Made by a program: the position numbers and the translations under genes. A DNA stretch of 64,000 bases from JAPPOI01 sp028818055 (GTDB lineage Bacteria > Pseudomonadota > Alphaproteobacteria > Rhodobacterales > Rhodobacteraceae), in the NCBI GenBank assembly GCA_965267405.1, contig OZ253954.1:2108001-2172000 (forward strand). The letters are read 5' to 3'. This document shows positions 17,238 through 25,561 of this stretch, in pieces. Each line of letters starts with the position of its first letter. The first letter of the stretch is position 1. The notes below the pieces were generated by a model. It ran no database searches. It was not told the DNA's origin and saw nothing but the letters and a program-made list of their open reading frames with translations.

Positions 17238-18074
17238 TCAGTGTGAGGAAGCGGTTTCGGTTTCAGCGATCGCCACGATCTGGTTGTCGTCGGCGTTGCG
17301 AAAGATGGTTGTACCAACGCCGTCACAATCCAGCGAAAGTCGGCGTGGGACATCGTAATGATGGAACACATGCAGTCGTTGGCTAAGCTCAACAAAGGTG
17401 CGGTCCTGGCTTTCAGACCTGGCGTGACTGCATTGGCGAATAAAGTCCGAGTAAATGTTTGGATCGATCAGCCCAGCTCCATTCAGGTGGATGTTTGGAA
17501 TGATTTCGATCTCGAATCTGGGATTGGGTGAACTTGAACGTGCGGCGTTCATGAGCCGTGCCCCATCTTGGAGAAGTTCGCGCGAGCGAGATAACGCGCG
17601 AGCATTCAATGGGGCCACATACGGTGCATTCATTGGTGGTGTCGCGGTATTTGGCATTTGGATGTGACGAAACTCGGTCACAAGTTCGATCCTGACGACG
17701 TCGCCAGCGTAATTTCTGAAGTTTACCAGGCTTCGCCACCCGTTTTCCGGGCTGGGCGAAAGGCCAATGTCAAATGCAACAGTATCGCCTTCCGAAAATC
17801 CGCTTGAGAGACCTGAGACTGAGGCACAAAGCACGACTGGAATGACAGGCTTTCCTTCGCTGTCGACCAAATCGGCACCACGTATACTCGTGCGCGCAGC
17901 AATGGCGCTGCGATGCCGATAGAGCGCTTCGCTCAGTAGCCATGCAGTGTTTAGTTGTCGGTTTGGATGCAGATGGTTTTGGCCCAGTCCAAACGCATGA
18001 GCATGAGAGGGGTCTTCGACGAGAACGGGGAAATCAGCGTCAGGAAATTGTTCCAGAGAAAAGTTGAGTGACAT
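17238..18074 (-). CDS. Orphan protein, tentatively LnmK/Pnap_2097-like hot-dog fold
   Basis: Soluble 278-residue protein I do not recognise firmly. The segment HLHPNRQLNTAWLLSEALYRH, the FSEGDTVAFDIGLSPSP stretch and the NAPYV..NARAL region resemble double hot-dog proteins of the LnmK/Pnap_2097 type found near polyketide and fatty-acid genes. No such genes are near it. Its upstream region carries two copies of TCCGGACC 32 bp apart and a CRP-like palindrome, so it is probably regulated as a single gene. Being next to a Crp/Fnr-family regulator on the same strand may be meaningful. Confidence 0.7.
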   Translation of the reverse strand: MSLNFSLEQFPDADFPVLVEDPSHAHAFGLGQNHLHPNRQLNTAWLLSEALYRHRSAIAARTSIRGADLVDSEGKPVIPVVLCASVSGLSSGFSEGDTVAFDIGLSPSPENGWRSLVNFRNYAGDVVRIELVTEFRHIQMPNTATPPMNAPYVAPLNARALSRSRELLQDGARLMNAARSSSPNPRFEIEIIPNIHLNGAGLIDPNIYSDFIRQCSHARSESQDRTFVELSQRLHVFHHYDVPRRLSLDCDGVGTTIFRNADDNQIVAIAETETASSH

Positions 18075-18114
18075 GCGACCAGTACCCTTGGCGTTATGTT
18101 CTGTGTTCCAACGT

Positions 18115-18156
18115 GGTCCGGACCGATATTAGGGATATGTCAAATCGATCCGGACC
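18115..18156. promoter_or_regulatory. Paired TCCGGACC operator-like repeats
   Basis: A perfect 10-bp palindrome GGTCCGGACC (18115-18124) and GATCCGGACC (18147-18156) share TCCGGACC, with centres 32 bp apart, about three helical turns. They lie 41-82 bp upstream of the orphan hot-dog-like gene. The pattern suggests a dimeric regulator binding one DNA face. Confidence 0.45.
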
Positions 18157-18241
18157 AACTGGGTACACATGTTTGGGGTTTACTCAGAACCATCGTCACC
18201 GCTTACAAGTCACACCATGCCGCAGAGGTGGCTTTTGGGTC

Positions 18242-18257
18242 TGTGATCAAGATCACC
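18242..18257. promoter_or_regulatory. CRP-consensus-like palindrome
   Basis: The sequence TGTGA-TCAAGA-TCACC matches the CRP consensus TGTGA-N6-TCACA at 9 of 10 defined positions. It lies between the Crp/Fnr-family gene (3' end) and the orphan gene whose start is about 170 bp away. Confidence 0.4.
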
Positions 18258-18306
18258 GACCGAAAATTTATTTCAATTTTTTCGAGAGTTTTTTGTCGAA
18301 GAGGAG

Positions 18307-18966
18307 TTAAAGTGTTGATCCAAAAGCAATAATTTCTAGAGCTTCGTCGTCTTCAACAGTTAGTCCGCCGCGCGTGAGTTCCACAATGCCATCTTTTTTC
18401 CAATCCGACAGCATGCGCGAAACTGCTTCACGCGTCGCGCCCACGAACTCGGCAAGTCGTGCGTGGGACATTTCCAGTTTCGCGTCGGGACCGGCGCTGT
18501 TGGTCAGATAGATGAGCCTACGCGCCAAACGCGCACTGAGTGGCAACAGGGCTTGCTCGCTGATCTGATTGGACATCCATCGCATGCGACGACCCGCGAG
18601 CATGAGAAGGTCGACAGCAAGCTGTGGTTCTTCCGTTACCGCGTCGCGCAAGTCGCCTGCGCTTATTCGGTTGAGCGTGGTTGGTTCCAAAGCCGTAGCG
18701 GTTGCTGTGCGCTCGGACGGATCAAAGAGCGAGATTTCACCCAGGCCTTCACCATTCCTCATGATGCAAAGGGATAGCTTACGACCGTCTTCCGACACGA
18801 CACTGACGTCCAATGCTCCATTGGTGACAACATAAAAGGTGTCACCGCTGTCGCCTTGCGAGAACAGGATTTCGCCTGTGTTGAGCTCGACAGTCTGAGA
18901 GACGCGCTTGAGCACGTCCATCAAGGCCGGAGAAGCGTTTGCCAAAAATCCTGTATCACGAAGCAT
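18307..18966 (-). CDS. Crp/Fnr family transcriptional regulator
   Basis: A 219-residue regulator with an N-terminal cyclic-nucleotide-binding-like beta barrel (about 10-125, including GEGLGEISLFD and SERTATATALE), a dimer helix (about 125-150) and a C-terminal winged helix with recognition helix ATREAVSRMLSDWKKDG. Only one cysteine is found in the sensor domain, so it is not an Fe-S Fnr oxygen sensor. The GEISLFDPSERTATATA stretch resembles cAMP-binding CRP cassettes. It is divergent from phosphomannomutase and upstream on the same strand as the orphan gene with the CRP-like site. Confidence 0.9.
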   Translation of the reverse strand: MLRDTGFLANASPALMDVLKRVSQTVELNTGEILFSQGDSGDTFYVVTNGALDVSVVSEDGRKLSLCIMRNGEGLGEISLFDPSERTATATALEPTTLNRISAGDLRDAVTEEPQLAVDLLMLAGRRMRWMSNQISEQALLPLSARLARRLIYLTNSAGPDAKLEMSHARLAEFVGATREAVSRMLSDWKKDGIVELTRGGLTVEDDEALEIIAFGSTL

Positions 18967-19058
18967 CTGTTATCCCTCGCGCTTCACATAGCAGGTCTTT
19001 TTCGGGGTCGGAAGTTATCCTTCTTGGCAAGTGGTCTGAAGCCCTTATAGTCCGCGCC

Positions 19059-20447
19059 ATGACGAATAGTGAACTTGAAGAACCGGCGTTTGGGACCAGC
19101 GGCTTGCGAGGGCTGGCTGAGGCACTGACCGATGAGTTGGTCGCGTCTTACGCCGCTGTGTTTTGTAAACTCTTTCCCAACTCGGGTGTTTTGTTCGTGG
19201 GTCAGGACCTGCGTGCATCGTCATTGCGCATCGCGGAAGCGGTTGCGATTGGCGCGGCCAATGCGGGTTTGAATGTGGTGAATTGTGGTGTCGTTCCGAC
19301 ACCTGCATTGGCGATGGTTGCCATGCAGGCCGACACAATTTCGATCATGGTGACGGGTAGTCACATCCCGGCAAATCGAAACGGTCTGAAATTCTATCGC
19401 GCAGATGGCGAAATCACCAAGGCCGACGAACTGGCGATGCGTGAGGGGTTGGCGAGCATTAGCGTCGATCTCGAGGCATCACCAACTATGATCGAAGCCG
19501 CCGCGCGAGACGCTTATATCGCACGATACGTCAACTTTTTCGGCCCGGCTGCGCTTTCTGGAAAGAAAATCGGGTTCTGGGCACAAAGCTCGGCTGCGCG
19601 GGAAGTCTTGCCAGATATGCTCCGTGCACTTGGCGGTGAAGTATTCCTTCTGTCCCCTTCAAAAGAGTTCGTGCCCATCGATACCGAGGCGGTGGACGAC
19701 GAGACCAGAGGCAAACTCAAAACTTGGGCTAATGAACACGGTCTGGATGCTGTAATCTCAACCGACGGCGACGCGGACCGGCCGCTTCTGGCGGATGAGA
19801 ACGGATCAGTTGTTCCCGGGGACATCCTTGGTGCAATTACCGCCCGTGAATTGGGTGCAGACGTTGTGGTCACCCCAGTTTCTGCGAACACGATGGTCGA
19901 TCAGATGCCCGATTTTGATCAGATTGTGCGAACCAAGATTGGATCGCCATATGTCATCGCGGGCATGGACGAAGCGGGCGGTCGGGTTGTCGGATACGAG
20001 CCAAACGGCGGGTTCTTGTTGGGCTTCACGGCGACACGGGGTTCAGCAGAGATGCTGCCTTTGGCAACGCGCGATGCGGTTCTTCCCATCCTTGCAGTAT
20101 TAACTGGTGGAGGAGGCGGCAGCGTTTCCGAGCTGGTTGCTTCGTTGCCAATGCGGCGGACTGCGACGGACCGGTTGAAGGATGTTCCGCGCGAAGCGTC
20201 GGACACGCTGGTGCGGTCAATTCTTGGTGGCGACACATCTGCTTTGCCGGATGATTTGGGCGACATCCAAAACATCGACCAAACAGATGGCGTTCGGATG
20301 TTGTTTGAAACAGGAACAATTGTGACGATCAGACCGTCTGGCAATGCGCCGGAGTTAAGGTGCTATGTCGAGGCTGACACTGAGGCTGAGGCGAGCAGGG
20401 TCATGCAGAGTACGCTAAAGAATATGCGCGAGATCGTGAGCGGTTAA
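19059..20447 (+). CDS. manB: Phosphomannomutase/phosphoglucomutase family enzyme
   Basis: Alpha-D-phosphohexomutase of 462 residues, interconverting mannose-6-P and mannose-1-P (or the glucose pair) for envelope glycan precursors. The phospho-serine loop is VTGSHIPANRNG (Ser101), the metal-binding loop STDGDADRP and the sugar-binding loop near GMDEAGGRVVGYEPNGG. The ATG at 19059 is used because the family begins with the FGTSGLRG motif shortly after the start; the longer frame overlaps the divergent regulator. Its TAA shares bases with the TAA of cobC on the other strand. Confidence 0.88.
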   Translation: MTNSELEEPAFGTSGLRGLAEALTDELVASYAAVFCKLFPNSGVLFVGQDLRASSLRIAEAVAIGAANAGLNVVNCGVVPTPALAMVAMQADTISIMVTGSHIPANRNGLKFYRADGEITKADELAMREGLASISVDLEASPTMIEAAARDAYIARYVNFFGPAALSGKKIGFWAQSSAAREVLPDMLRALGGEVFLLSPSKEFVPIDTEAVDDETRGKLKTWANEHGLDAVISTDGDADRPLLADENGSVVPGDILGAITARELGADVVVTPVSANTMVDQMPDFDQIVRTKIGSPYVIAGMDEAGGRVVGYEPNGGFLLGFTATRGSAEMLPLATRDAVLPILAVLTGGGGGSVSELVASLPMRRTATDRLKDVPREASDTLVRSILGGDTSALPDDLGDIQNIDQTDGVRMLFETGTIVTIRPSGNAPELRCYVEADTEAEASRVMQSTLKNMREIVSG

Positions 20448-20956
20448 ACGTCAAAAACAGTGAACTCACCAAAGCCGAGCGAAGCCGTCCACGGGTCGCC
20501 AGACTGAGTGATGTCCATCAAGCACTTGAAGACGCCGGAATGTGACACCCACAAGGTGGGACCCGGGCGGGGTTTTCGCAATGCGGCCTGAACGCGCGTA
20601 CGGGCCATCGCCACCGACTCTCCGCCGTGTGAGCGGGCGTTCAGCACGTCTTTTGCCCATGCATCGATTTCGGCGCGTGGGATATCATCCCATTTCCGCA
20701 TCTCCCAAGTACCGAAATCTATTTCGATGATGTCGGGTTCGATACTCACCGAGACGCGTCGCTGCGCGGCAAGTGCTTCGGCGACGCTTTTGCAACGGCT
20801 AAGCGGGCTGGTGACTATTGCGTCAAACGAAGGCAGTTCTGCGTTCAATTGGGAAACCGTCGTGTCGAGATTATCGAGCAGCGACAGGTCCGTGCGTCCG
20901 TAGCATGTTCCAGATTCAATTTCCGGTTCGGGGTGGCGGAGGAAAATCAGAGACAT
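20444..20956 (-). CDS. cobC: CobC, alpha-ribazole phosphatase (histidine phosphatase family)
   Basis: Protein of 170 residues of the histidine phosphatase superfamily. The phosphohistidine motif is at the start (IFLRHPEPE, His about 8), with a second Arg in TSPLSRCKSV and a late His in WVSHSGVF. Placement behind cobT and cobS points to removal of phosphate from alpha-ribazole-5'-phosphate or the cobalamin phosphate. The ATG at 20956 overlaps the end of cobS by 10 nt; the longer open frame is an antisense read of cobS. It is shorter than E. coli CobC (about 200). Confidence 0.85.
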   Translation of the reverse strand: MSLIFLRHPEPEIESGTCYGRTDLSLLDNLDTTVSQLNAELPSFDAIVTSPLSRCKSVAEALAAQRRVSVSIEPDIIEIDFGTWEMRKWDDIPRAEIDAWAKDVLNARSHGGESVAMARTRVQAALRKPRPGPTLWVSHSGVFKCLMDITQSGDPWTASLGFGEFTVFDV

Positions 20957-21699
20957 GCGAGGATCACGACCGGAACGGCGGTCTCGACGATTTGTTCGAT
21001 AGCGCCCAGTGTGTCGCCGGTATAACCGTCGATCTTTTTGCGCAGGAAGCGGACAAACCGATCGACAGCGATGGCAGTCATCAGCGCGGCGGCGAATGCT
21101 GCAAGCAGATTTGCCAACAGAGCGACGATCACCAAAGCGGCTGCAGCCGCAGCCCATGGGGTCGCGTCAAACACCAGCTCGCTTTTCCCCAATGCATCCG
21201 CCGCGCCTGATGTTCGGGCGTATCGGAGGTTCTTGAGAAGCTGAGTAATTGCAAAACGACCCAATGTGTGCGCGGCAATGAAGGCGGAAACCGCCGCCCA
21301 GGTCGGAAGTGCCGCAAGCGCTGCAATCTTTATTGCCAGTGCTACGCCCAAAGCCAAAATACCATACACACCGACGCGGCTGTCACGCATGATTTCCAGC
21401 GCGCGTTCCTTTGTCCAGCCGCCGCCCAGTCCGTCTGCGGTGTCGGCCAATCCGTCTTCGTGAAGTGCGCCAGTGAGGGCTATTCCGACGGCAACCGTCA
21501 GTATCACCGCAAGTGTCGACGGAAAGAGTGTAGTAAATAGCAGGTAAGACAGCCCAAGGCATGCACCGATGCCGAGCCCGACCCACGGGTAGAGACGCGG
21601 TGCGCGTGCCATTGTGTCGTCGGAAGCTTCCCCTAGAGAAAGAGGCAAGCGCGTCATGAATGAGAGCGCGAGAAGGAATTCGGCTCTCAGATTCGTCAT
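20947..21699 (-). CDS. cobS: CobS, adenosylcobinamide-GDP ribazoletransferase
   Basis: Integral membrane enzyme of 250 residues joining alpha-ribazole to adenosylcobinamide-GDP, the last assembly step of cobalamin. The hallmark motif HEDGLADTADGLGGG (about 80-94) followed by EIMRDSRVGVYG is intact, with about six hydrophobic helices. Its ATG overlaps the cobT stop (ATGA), placing it in a cobT-cobS-cobC operon. Confidence 0.95.
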   Translation of the reverse strand: MTNLRAEFLLALSFMTRLPLSLGEASDDTMARAPRLYPWVGLGIGACLGLSYLLFTTLFPSTLAVILTVAVGIALTGALHEDGLADTADGLGGGWTKERALEIMRDSRVGVYGILALGVALAIKIAALAALPTWAAVSAFIAAHTLGRFAITQLLKNLRYARTSGAADALGKSELVFDATPWAAAAAALVIVALLANLLAAFAAALMTAIAVDRFVRFLRKKIDGYTGDTLGAIEQIVETAVPVVILACL

Positions 21700-22703
21700 G
21701 CTGGCCCGGACACGCCAGCGGTTTCAAAACTGGCCATATCGTTCAGCATGGCTGCTGCGGACCGCAGCAAAGGCCACGCCAGCAATGCGCCGGTGCCTTC
21801 GCCCAATCGCAACGACAGATTTAAAAGCGGTTTTGCGTTCATGGCCGATAGCATAGCGCCGTGACCCTGTTCTTCCGAGAGGTGCGCGAAAACCATCGCA
21901 TCCCGCGACTGTGGCGCAAGGTGTGTGGCAATTAGTGCTGCCGACGAAGCGATAAAGCCATCGACAATGACAAGACGTCCTGCGGATGCCGCTGACATCA
22001 TCGCGCCTGCCATCATCGCAATTTCGAAACCGCCATATTCCGCGAGTGTTTCGGCAGCATCCAGGTTGCCGGTACGAGATGCAGCTTGGGTGAGGATCTC
22101 GGTTTTCTTGGAAAGACCATCATCATCCAATCCTGTGCCACGACCTGTCAGTACGTCCAATGGGGTATCGGTCAGCTTGTGGGCAATCAAAGCTGCCGCG
22201 GAGGTGTTACCAATGCCCATTTCGCCAAATGCCACTGCGTCGCTATCTCCATCAGTGCCCAACGCCTCACCGTAAGCAATGGCTTGGTCACGTTCTGCAG
22301 TGGTCATCGCTGGACCAGTCAGGGAATTTGCGGTGCCGGCACCGACACGCCGATCGATCAGCCCGGGTGCGTCGATCGCATCTCCGGCAACGCCTGCATT
22401 CACGACGCGCAAGTCTATGCCATTCGTTCTTGCAAAAACATTCGCAGCCGCGCCGCCGCCTGCAAAATTGAGAACCATCTGCCGTGTGACTTCCTGTGGA
22501 AACAGGCTGACGCCTGATTGGGCGATGCCGTGGTCTGCCGCAAAGATTGTCAGTTGGCAGGTCTCCATTTTAGGTGTCAGGGTCTGTTGAAGCGTTGCAA
22601 TTTGTGCTGCCATCTCCTCGATCCGACCCAGCGCGCCGAGCGGCTTTGTTTTGGTATCAATCTTATGTTGCAGCTCGGCTGCGAACGCGGTTTGCTCGGC
22701 CAT
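21696..22703 (-). CDS. cobT: CobT, nicotinate-nucleotide-dimethylbenzimidazole phosphoribosyltransferase
   Basis: Enzyme of 335 residues forming alpha-ribazole-5'-phosphate from nicotinate mononucleotide and dimethylbenzimidazole. Typical segments are FAADHGIAQSGVSLFPQEVT, GEMGIGNTSAA and the catalytic Glu in LRLGEGTGA. The ATG at 22703 is used because the longer upstream frame lies inside the divergent cobU region. First gene of the cobT-cobS-cobC operon; the 75-bp gap to cobU is too small for a cobalamin riboswitch and none is seen. Confidence 0.95.
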   Translation of the reverse strand: MAEQTAFAAELQHKIDTKTKPLGALGRIEEMAAQIATLQQTLTPKMETCQLTIFAADHGIAQSGVSLFPQEVTRQMVLNFAGGGAAANVFARTNGIDLRVVNAGVAGDAIDAPGLIDRRVGAGTANSLTGPAMTTAERDQAIAYGEALGTDGDSDAVAFGEMGIGNTSAAALIAHKLTDTPLDVLTGRGTGLDDDGLSKKTEILTQAASRTGNLDAAETLAEYGGFEIAMMAGAMMSAASAGRLVIVDGFIASSAALIATHLAPQSRDAMVFAHLSEEQGHGAMLSAMNAKPLLNLSLRLGEGTGALLAWPLLRSAAAMLNDMASFETAGVSGPA

Positions 22704-22778
22704 GAGAATCCCCAGAAATCTTCCAGCCGTGACTATGCTGGGAGAGATGGTTGATGCAATGAAAAAAGGGACTTTGCG

Positions 22779-23294
22779 ATGGGCGGGCGCGTAGTTTTGG
22801 TGACCGGGGGTGCACGTTCCGGAAAGTCCGTTTGGGCGGAACGGCGTTGTGCCGAGCTGGGCGCGCCATTGACCTATATTGCAACGGCAGAACCGCGAGA
22901 CGGCGAGATTTCGGACCGCATTGCGGCGCACATCGCGCGGCGTGGTGCGGAATGGGCGACTTTGGAAGAACCTCGCAATCTGGTTAGCGCCCTGGATAGA
23001 ACCGACAATGGTGGTGCGCGTCTTGTGGATTGTATGACGCTTTGGCTTACGAACGAGATGTTGGCCGACGATGGAGACTGGGAAACTGCGCTTGAGGCGT
23101 TAGTCGAGACCTTGGGTCACCAAACATCTCCAGTGGTTCTGGTCACGAACGAGGTCGGATCCGGCATCGTTCCCGACAACGCGCTAGCGCGCGCTTTCCA
23201 AGATGCTGCAGGCACCGTCAATCAATGGCTGGGCGCTCTTGCTGATGAAGTGGTTCTGGTGGTCGCCGGCCAGCCCTTGAAGATCAAGGGTTAG
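22779..23294 (+). CDS. cobU: CobU/CobP, adenosylcobinamide kinase / guanylyltransferase
   Basis: Bifunctional enzyme of 171 residues that phosphorylates adenosylcobinamide and then attaches GMP, producing the substrate for CobS. The P-loop GGARSGKS is at residues 10-17; DCMTLWLTNE and TNEVGSGIVPDN are the other signatures. The ATG follows an AAAAGGG site. It is divergent from cobT and faces the aminotransferase gene, leaving a 20-bp convergent gap. Confidence 0.95.
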   Translation: MGGRVVLVTGGARSGKSVWAERRCAELGAPLTYIATAEPRDGEISDRIAAHIARRGAEWATLEEPRNLVSALDRTDNGGARLVDCMTLWLTNEMLADDGDWETALEALVETLGHQTSPVVLVTNEVGSGIVPDNALARAFQDAAGTVNQWLGALADEVVLVVAGQPLKIKG

Positions 23295-23314
23295 CCAAAG
23301 CGCATATTTACGCG

Positions 23315-24712
23315 TCAGTTCGCGGCCTGCATCAGGCCTTCGTCTTTCAGGCGTGTATAGGTTTCGTCGATGGCGCGGTGCGCGCGTTCAACCAATGTGT
23401 CAATTTCGTCTGTGGTAATCGGCAGCGGCGGACAAATGATCATTCGATCGCCGACGTGACGCATGACAAGATTATTTGCAAAGCAGCGTTCGCGGCAAAT
23501 CAAGCCCGCTGTACCGGGACCACCGGCAAAAGCTGCGCGTGAAGATTTGTCGGGCGTTAAGGCTACCGATCCCATGAGGCCGACGATTTTTGCTTCGCCG
23601 ACCAACGGGTGATCCGTCATGGCTTCCCATTTTTCTTTCAGATAGGGCGCCGCGACTTGACCTGCGTGCTCAACAATTTTTTCCTCTTCGAGAATTCGCA
23701 GATTTTCGAGAGCGACGGCAGAGGCCACCGGATGGCCTGAGTATGTGTATCCGTGAGTGAATTCGTCACTGCCGAGAACATTTGCGACTTCTTCTGAGAG
23801 CATCGACCCGCCGATTGGCTGATATCCCGAGGATAGACCCTTGGCGATTGTCATGATGTCGGGCTTTAGATCGAGCGTTTGGCTACCGAACCAATTTCCT
23901 GTGCGGCCAAACCCGCAAATCACCTCATCGGCGATGAAAAGGATGTCGCGTTCGTCAAGAATACGTTTGATTTCAGGCCAGTAGCTATCGGGTGGTACAA
24001 TAACGCCGCCCGCCCCTTGAATGGGTTCAGCAATGAATGCTGCAATCTTGTCTTCGCCGAATGCATCGATGGCTTGTTCCAGCTCGCGTGCACGGGCGAT
24101 GCCAAATTCCTCGGGTGACATGTCGCCGCCTTCGGCCCACCAATTTGGCTGATTGATGTGGTGGATGCCCGGAATTGGCATGCCACCCTGGGCGTGCATC
24201 GCTGCCATGCCGCCCAGTGATGCACTTCCCATAGATGAGCCATGATAGGCATTCTTACGGCTGATAATAATGGACTTCTCGGGCTTGCCTTTGAGTTCCC
24301 AATACCGCCGGACGATCCGAATGTTTGTGTCATTTGCTTCGGATCCGCCGCTTGCAAAGAACACATGATTCAAATCGCCCGGAGCAAGTTCAGCCAATTT
24401 GGCGGCCAGTGCGATGGCCGGTACGTGAGTGGTTTTGAAAAAGGTATTGTAGTATGGCAGCTCTCGCATTTGCCGGGCCGCCACTTCGGCCAGTTCGTCG
24501 CGGCCGTAGCCGAGATTGACGCACCAAAGTCCGGCCATGCCGTCGAGAATTTTTTCACCTTCGCTATCTGTCAGCCAGACGCCTTTGCCCTGAGTGATGA
24601 CGCGGGCACCAGTATTCTTGAATTCGTTCTGCGCCGAAAATGGGTGCATGTGATGGACCGCATCCAGAGCCTGCAGTTCGGCGGTCGGCATGTGGTTGGT
24701 GATGGCGGGCAT
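23315..24712 (-). CDS. Class III omega-aminotransferase (putrescine-pyruvate type)
   Basis: PLP-dependent transaminase of 465 residues. It shows the cofactor segment SGGSEANDTN, the Asp of the ADEVICGFGRTG motif and the Schiff-base Lys in TIAKGLSSGYQPIGG. Closest in pattern to SpuC-like enzymes that move the amino group of putrescine (or beta-alanine) to pyruvate. Its location beside a GntR regulator and PotFGHI genes, with a shared TGATCA operator upstream, supports putrescine catabolism. Beta-alanine or taurine as substrate cannot be excluded. Confidence 0.87.
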   Translation of the reverse strand: MPAITNHMPTAELQALDAVHHMHPFSAQNEFKNTGARVITQGKGVWLTDSEGEKILDGMAGLWCVNLGYGRDELAEVAARQMRELPYYNTFFKTTHVPAIALAAKLAELAPGDLNHVFFASGGSEANDTNIRIVRRYWELKGKPEKSIIISRKNAYHGSSMGSASLGGMAAMHAQGGMPIPGIHHINQPNWWAEGGDMSPEEFGIARARELEQAIDAFGEDKIAAFIAEPIQGAGGVIVPPDSYWPEIKRILDERDILFIADEVICGFGRTGNWFGSQTLDLKPDIMTIAKGLSSGYQPIGGSMLSEEVANVLGSDEFTHGYTYSGHPVASAVALENLRILEEEKIVEHAGQVAAPYLKEKWEAMTDHPLVGEAKIVGLMGSVALTPDKSSRAAFAGGPGTAGLICRERCFANNLVMRHVGDRMIICPPLPITTDEIDTLVERAHRAIDETYTRLKDEGLMQAAN

Positions 24713-24747
24713 GGTGAACTCCTAACTGCGCGAGGCATGGACCATAA

Positions 24748-24759
24748 ATATGATCAAAT
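24748..24759. promoter_or_regulatory. GntR operator candidate upstream of the aminotransferase
   Basis: ATATGATCAAAT, a near-perfect palindrome centred on GATC, lies 36 bp before the aminotransferase ATG. It shares TGATCAAAT with the stronger site upstream of potF, which implies one regulator for both units. Confidence 0.55.
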
Positions 24760-24787
24760 TATTGAGGTGGTCAATCGTGACCGACCG

Positions 24788-25441
24788 TTACGTGTCTGAT
24801 AGCGTCAGTCGGACCTGTCCGACGCCCTGTTGAATGTCTTCACATATCGCGTCGGCGGCACGCTGAGGTTGGCCAGCGCGCAGGGCCGCCAGCGTCTCGT
24901 CATGCTTGTCAGGAAGGTTTGATGTCCCAAAACGACCGCAAACGATTCGCAGGCTGGGCCCCATTTGGAGCCAAAGCGACGTCGCAATTTTGGTCAAAAC
25001 GCGTGCATTGGCCTGTTCGTAGAGCCGAAAATGGAAGCGGTAATTATACTCGAGATACTTTTCGATGCTTCCGTTCGCGATCGCTTCGTCAACCCGAGCG
25101 TCGAGGTTTTCCAAGTCGCGCACACAGTCGTCTGACATCCGCTCGGCCGCCAATTTTGTAAGCCGAGGTTCAATTGCGATCCGCGCAAACGCCAATTCGT
25201 CCAGCGCTTGCCGCGACAGCAGAGGAACCGTAATTCGGCGATTTCCCCCTGCCTCTAAAGCACCTTCTGCGGTTAGACGGCGAATGGCTTCGCGCACCGG
25301 AGTCATTCCAGCGCCTATCGAGTCGACCAGCCCCTGAATAGTCACCGCTTGCCCCGGCACGAGGATTCCGAACAATATCATGTTGCGGATTTCGCGATAA
25401 ATCGCCTGATGCTCGGGGAGCTTTACGATTGTGTCGGTCAT
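24788..25441 (-). CDS. GntR family regulator (FadR/VanR type) of polyamine genes
   Basis: Transcription regulator of 217 residues with an N-terminal winged helix (about 10-75, including GAGMTPVREAIRRLTAEGAL) and a C-terminal all-helical FCD-type effector domain (about 85-210). Asp/His residues of the metal site are likely in the segments around NYRFHFRLYE. It lies between the aminotransferase and potF, both of which have matching TGATCA palindromes, so it probably represses them and responds to a polyamine or product. The strongest operator overlaps the control region shared with potF. Confidence 0.9.
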   Translation of the reverse strand: MTDTIVKLPEHQAIYREIRNMILFGILVPGQAVTIQGLVDSIGAGMTPVREAIRRLTAEGALEAGGNRRITVPLLSRQALDELAFARIAIEPRLTKLAAERMSDDCVRDLENLDARVDEAIANGSIEKYLEYNYRFHFRLYEQANARVLTKIATSLWLQMGPSLRIVCGRFGTSNLPDKHDETLAALRAGQPQRAADAICEDIQQGVGQVRLTLSDT

Positions 25442-25513
25442 GTCTGAACACTCCGGACTTTTGATCGGTGCATGGACGCGCGAGCGCTCGTCGCGCGAAT
25501 CTGCTTGTTTGAT

Positions 25514-25537
25514 GACATTATTTGATCAAATATTGTC
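25514..25537. promoter_or_regulatory. GntR operator candidate between gntR and potF
   Basis: A 24-bp palindrome with 22 matching positions is centred on GATC; its 14-bp core TATTTGATCAAATA is perfect. It ends 25 bp before the potF ATG and lies 72 bp from the divergent regulator start, so it could control both. Confidence 0.65.
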
Positions 25538-25561
25538 GTCAGTTCCAATGGGGAGAAACAC

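Noticed and set aside
22704..22778. Possible cobalamin riboswitch between cobT and cobU
   Set aside because: The gap is only 75 bp and lacks the B12-box; it is too short for this riboswitch.
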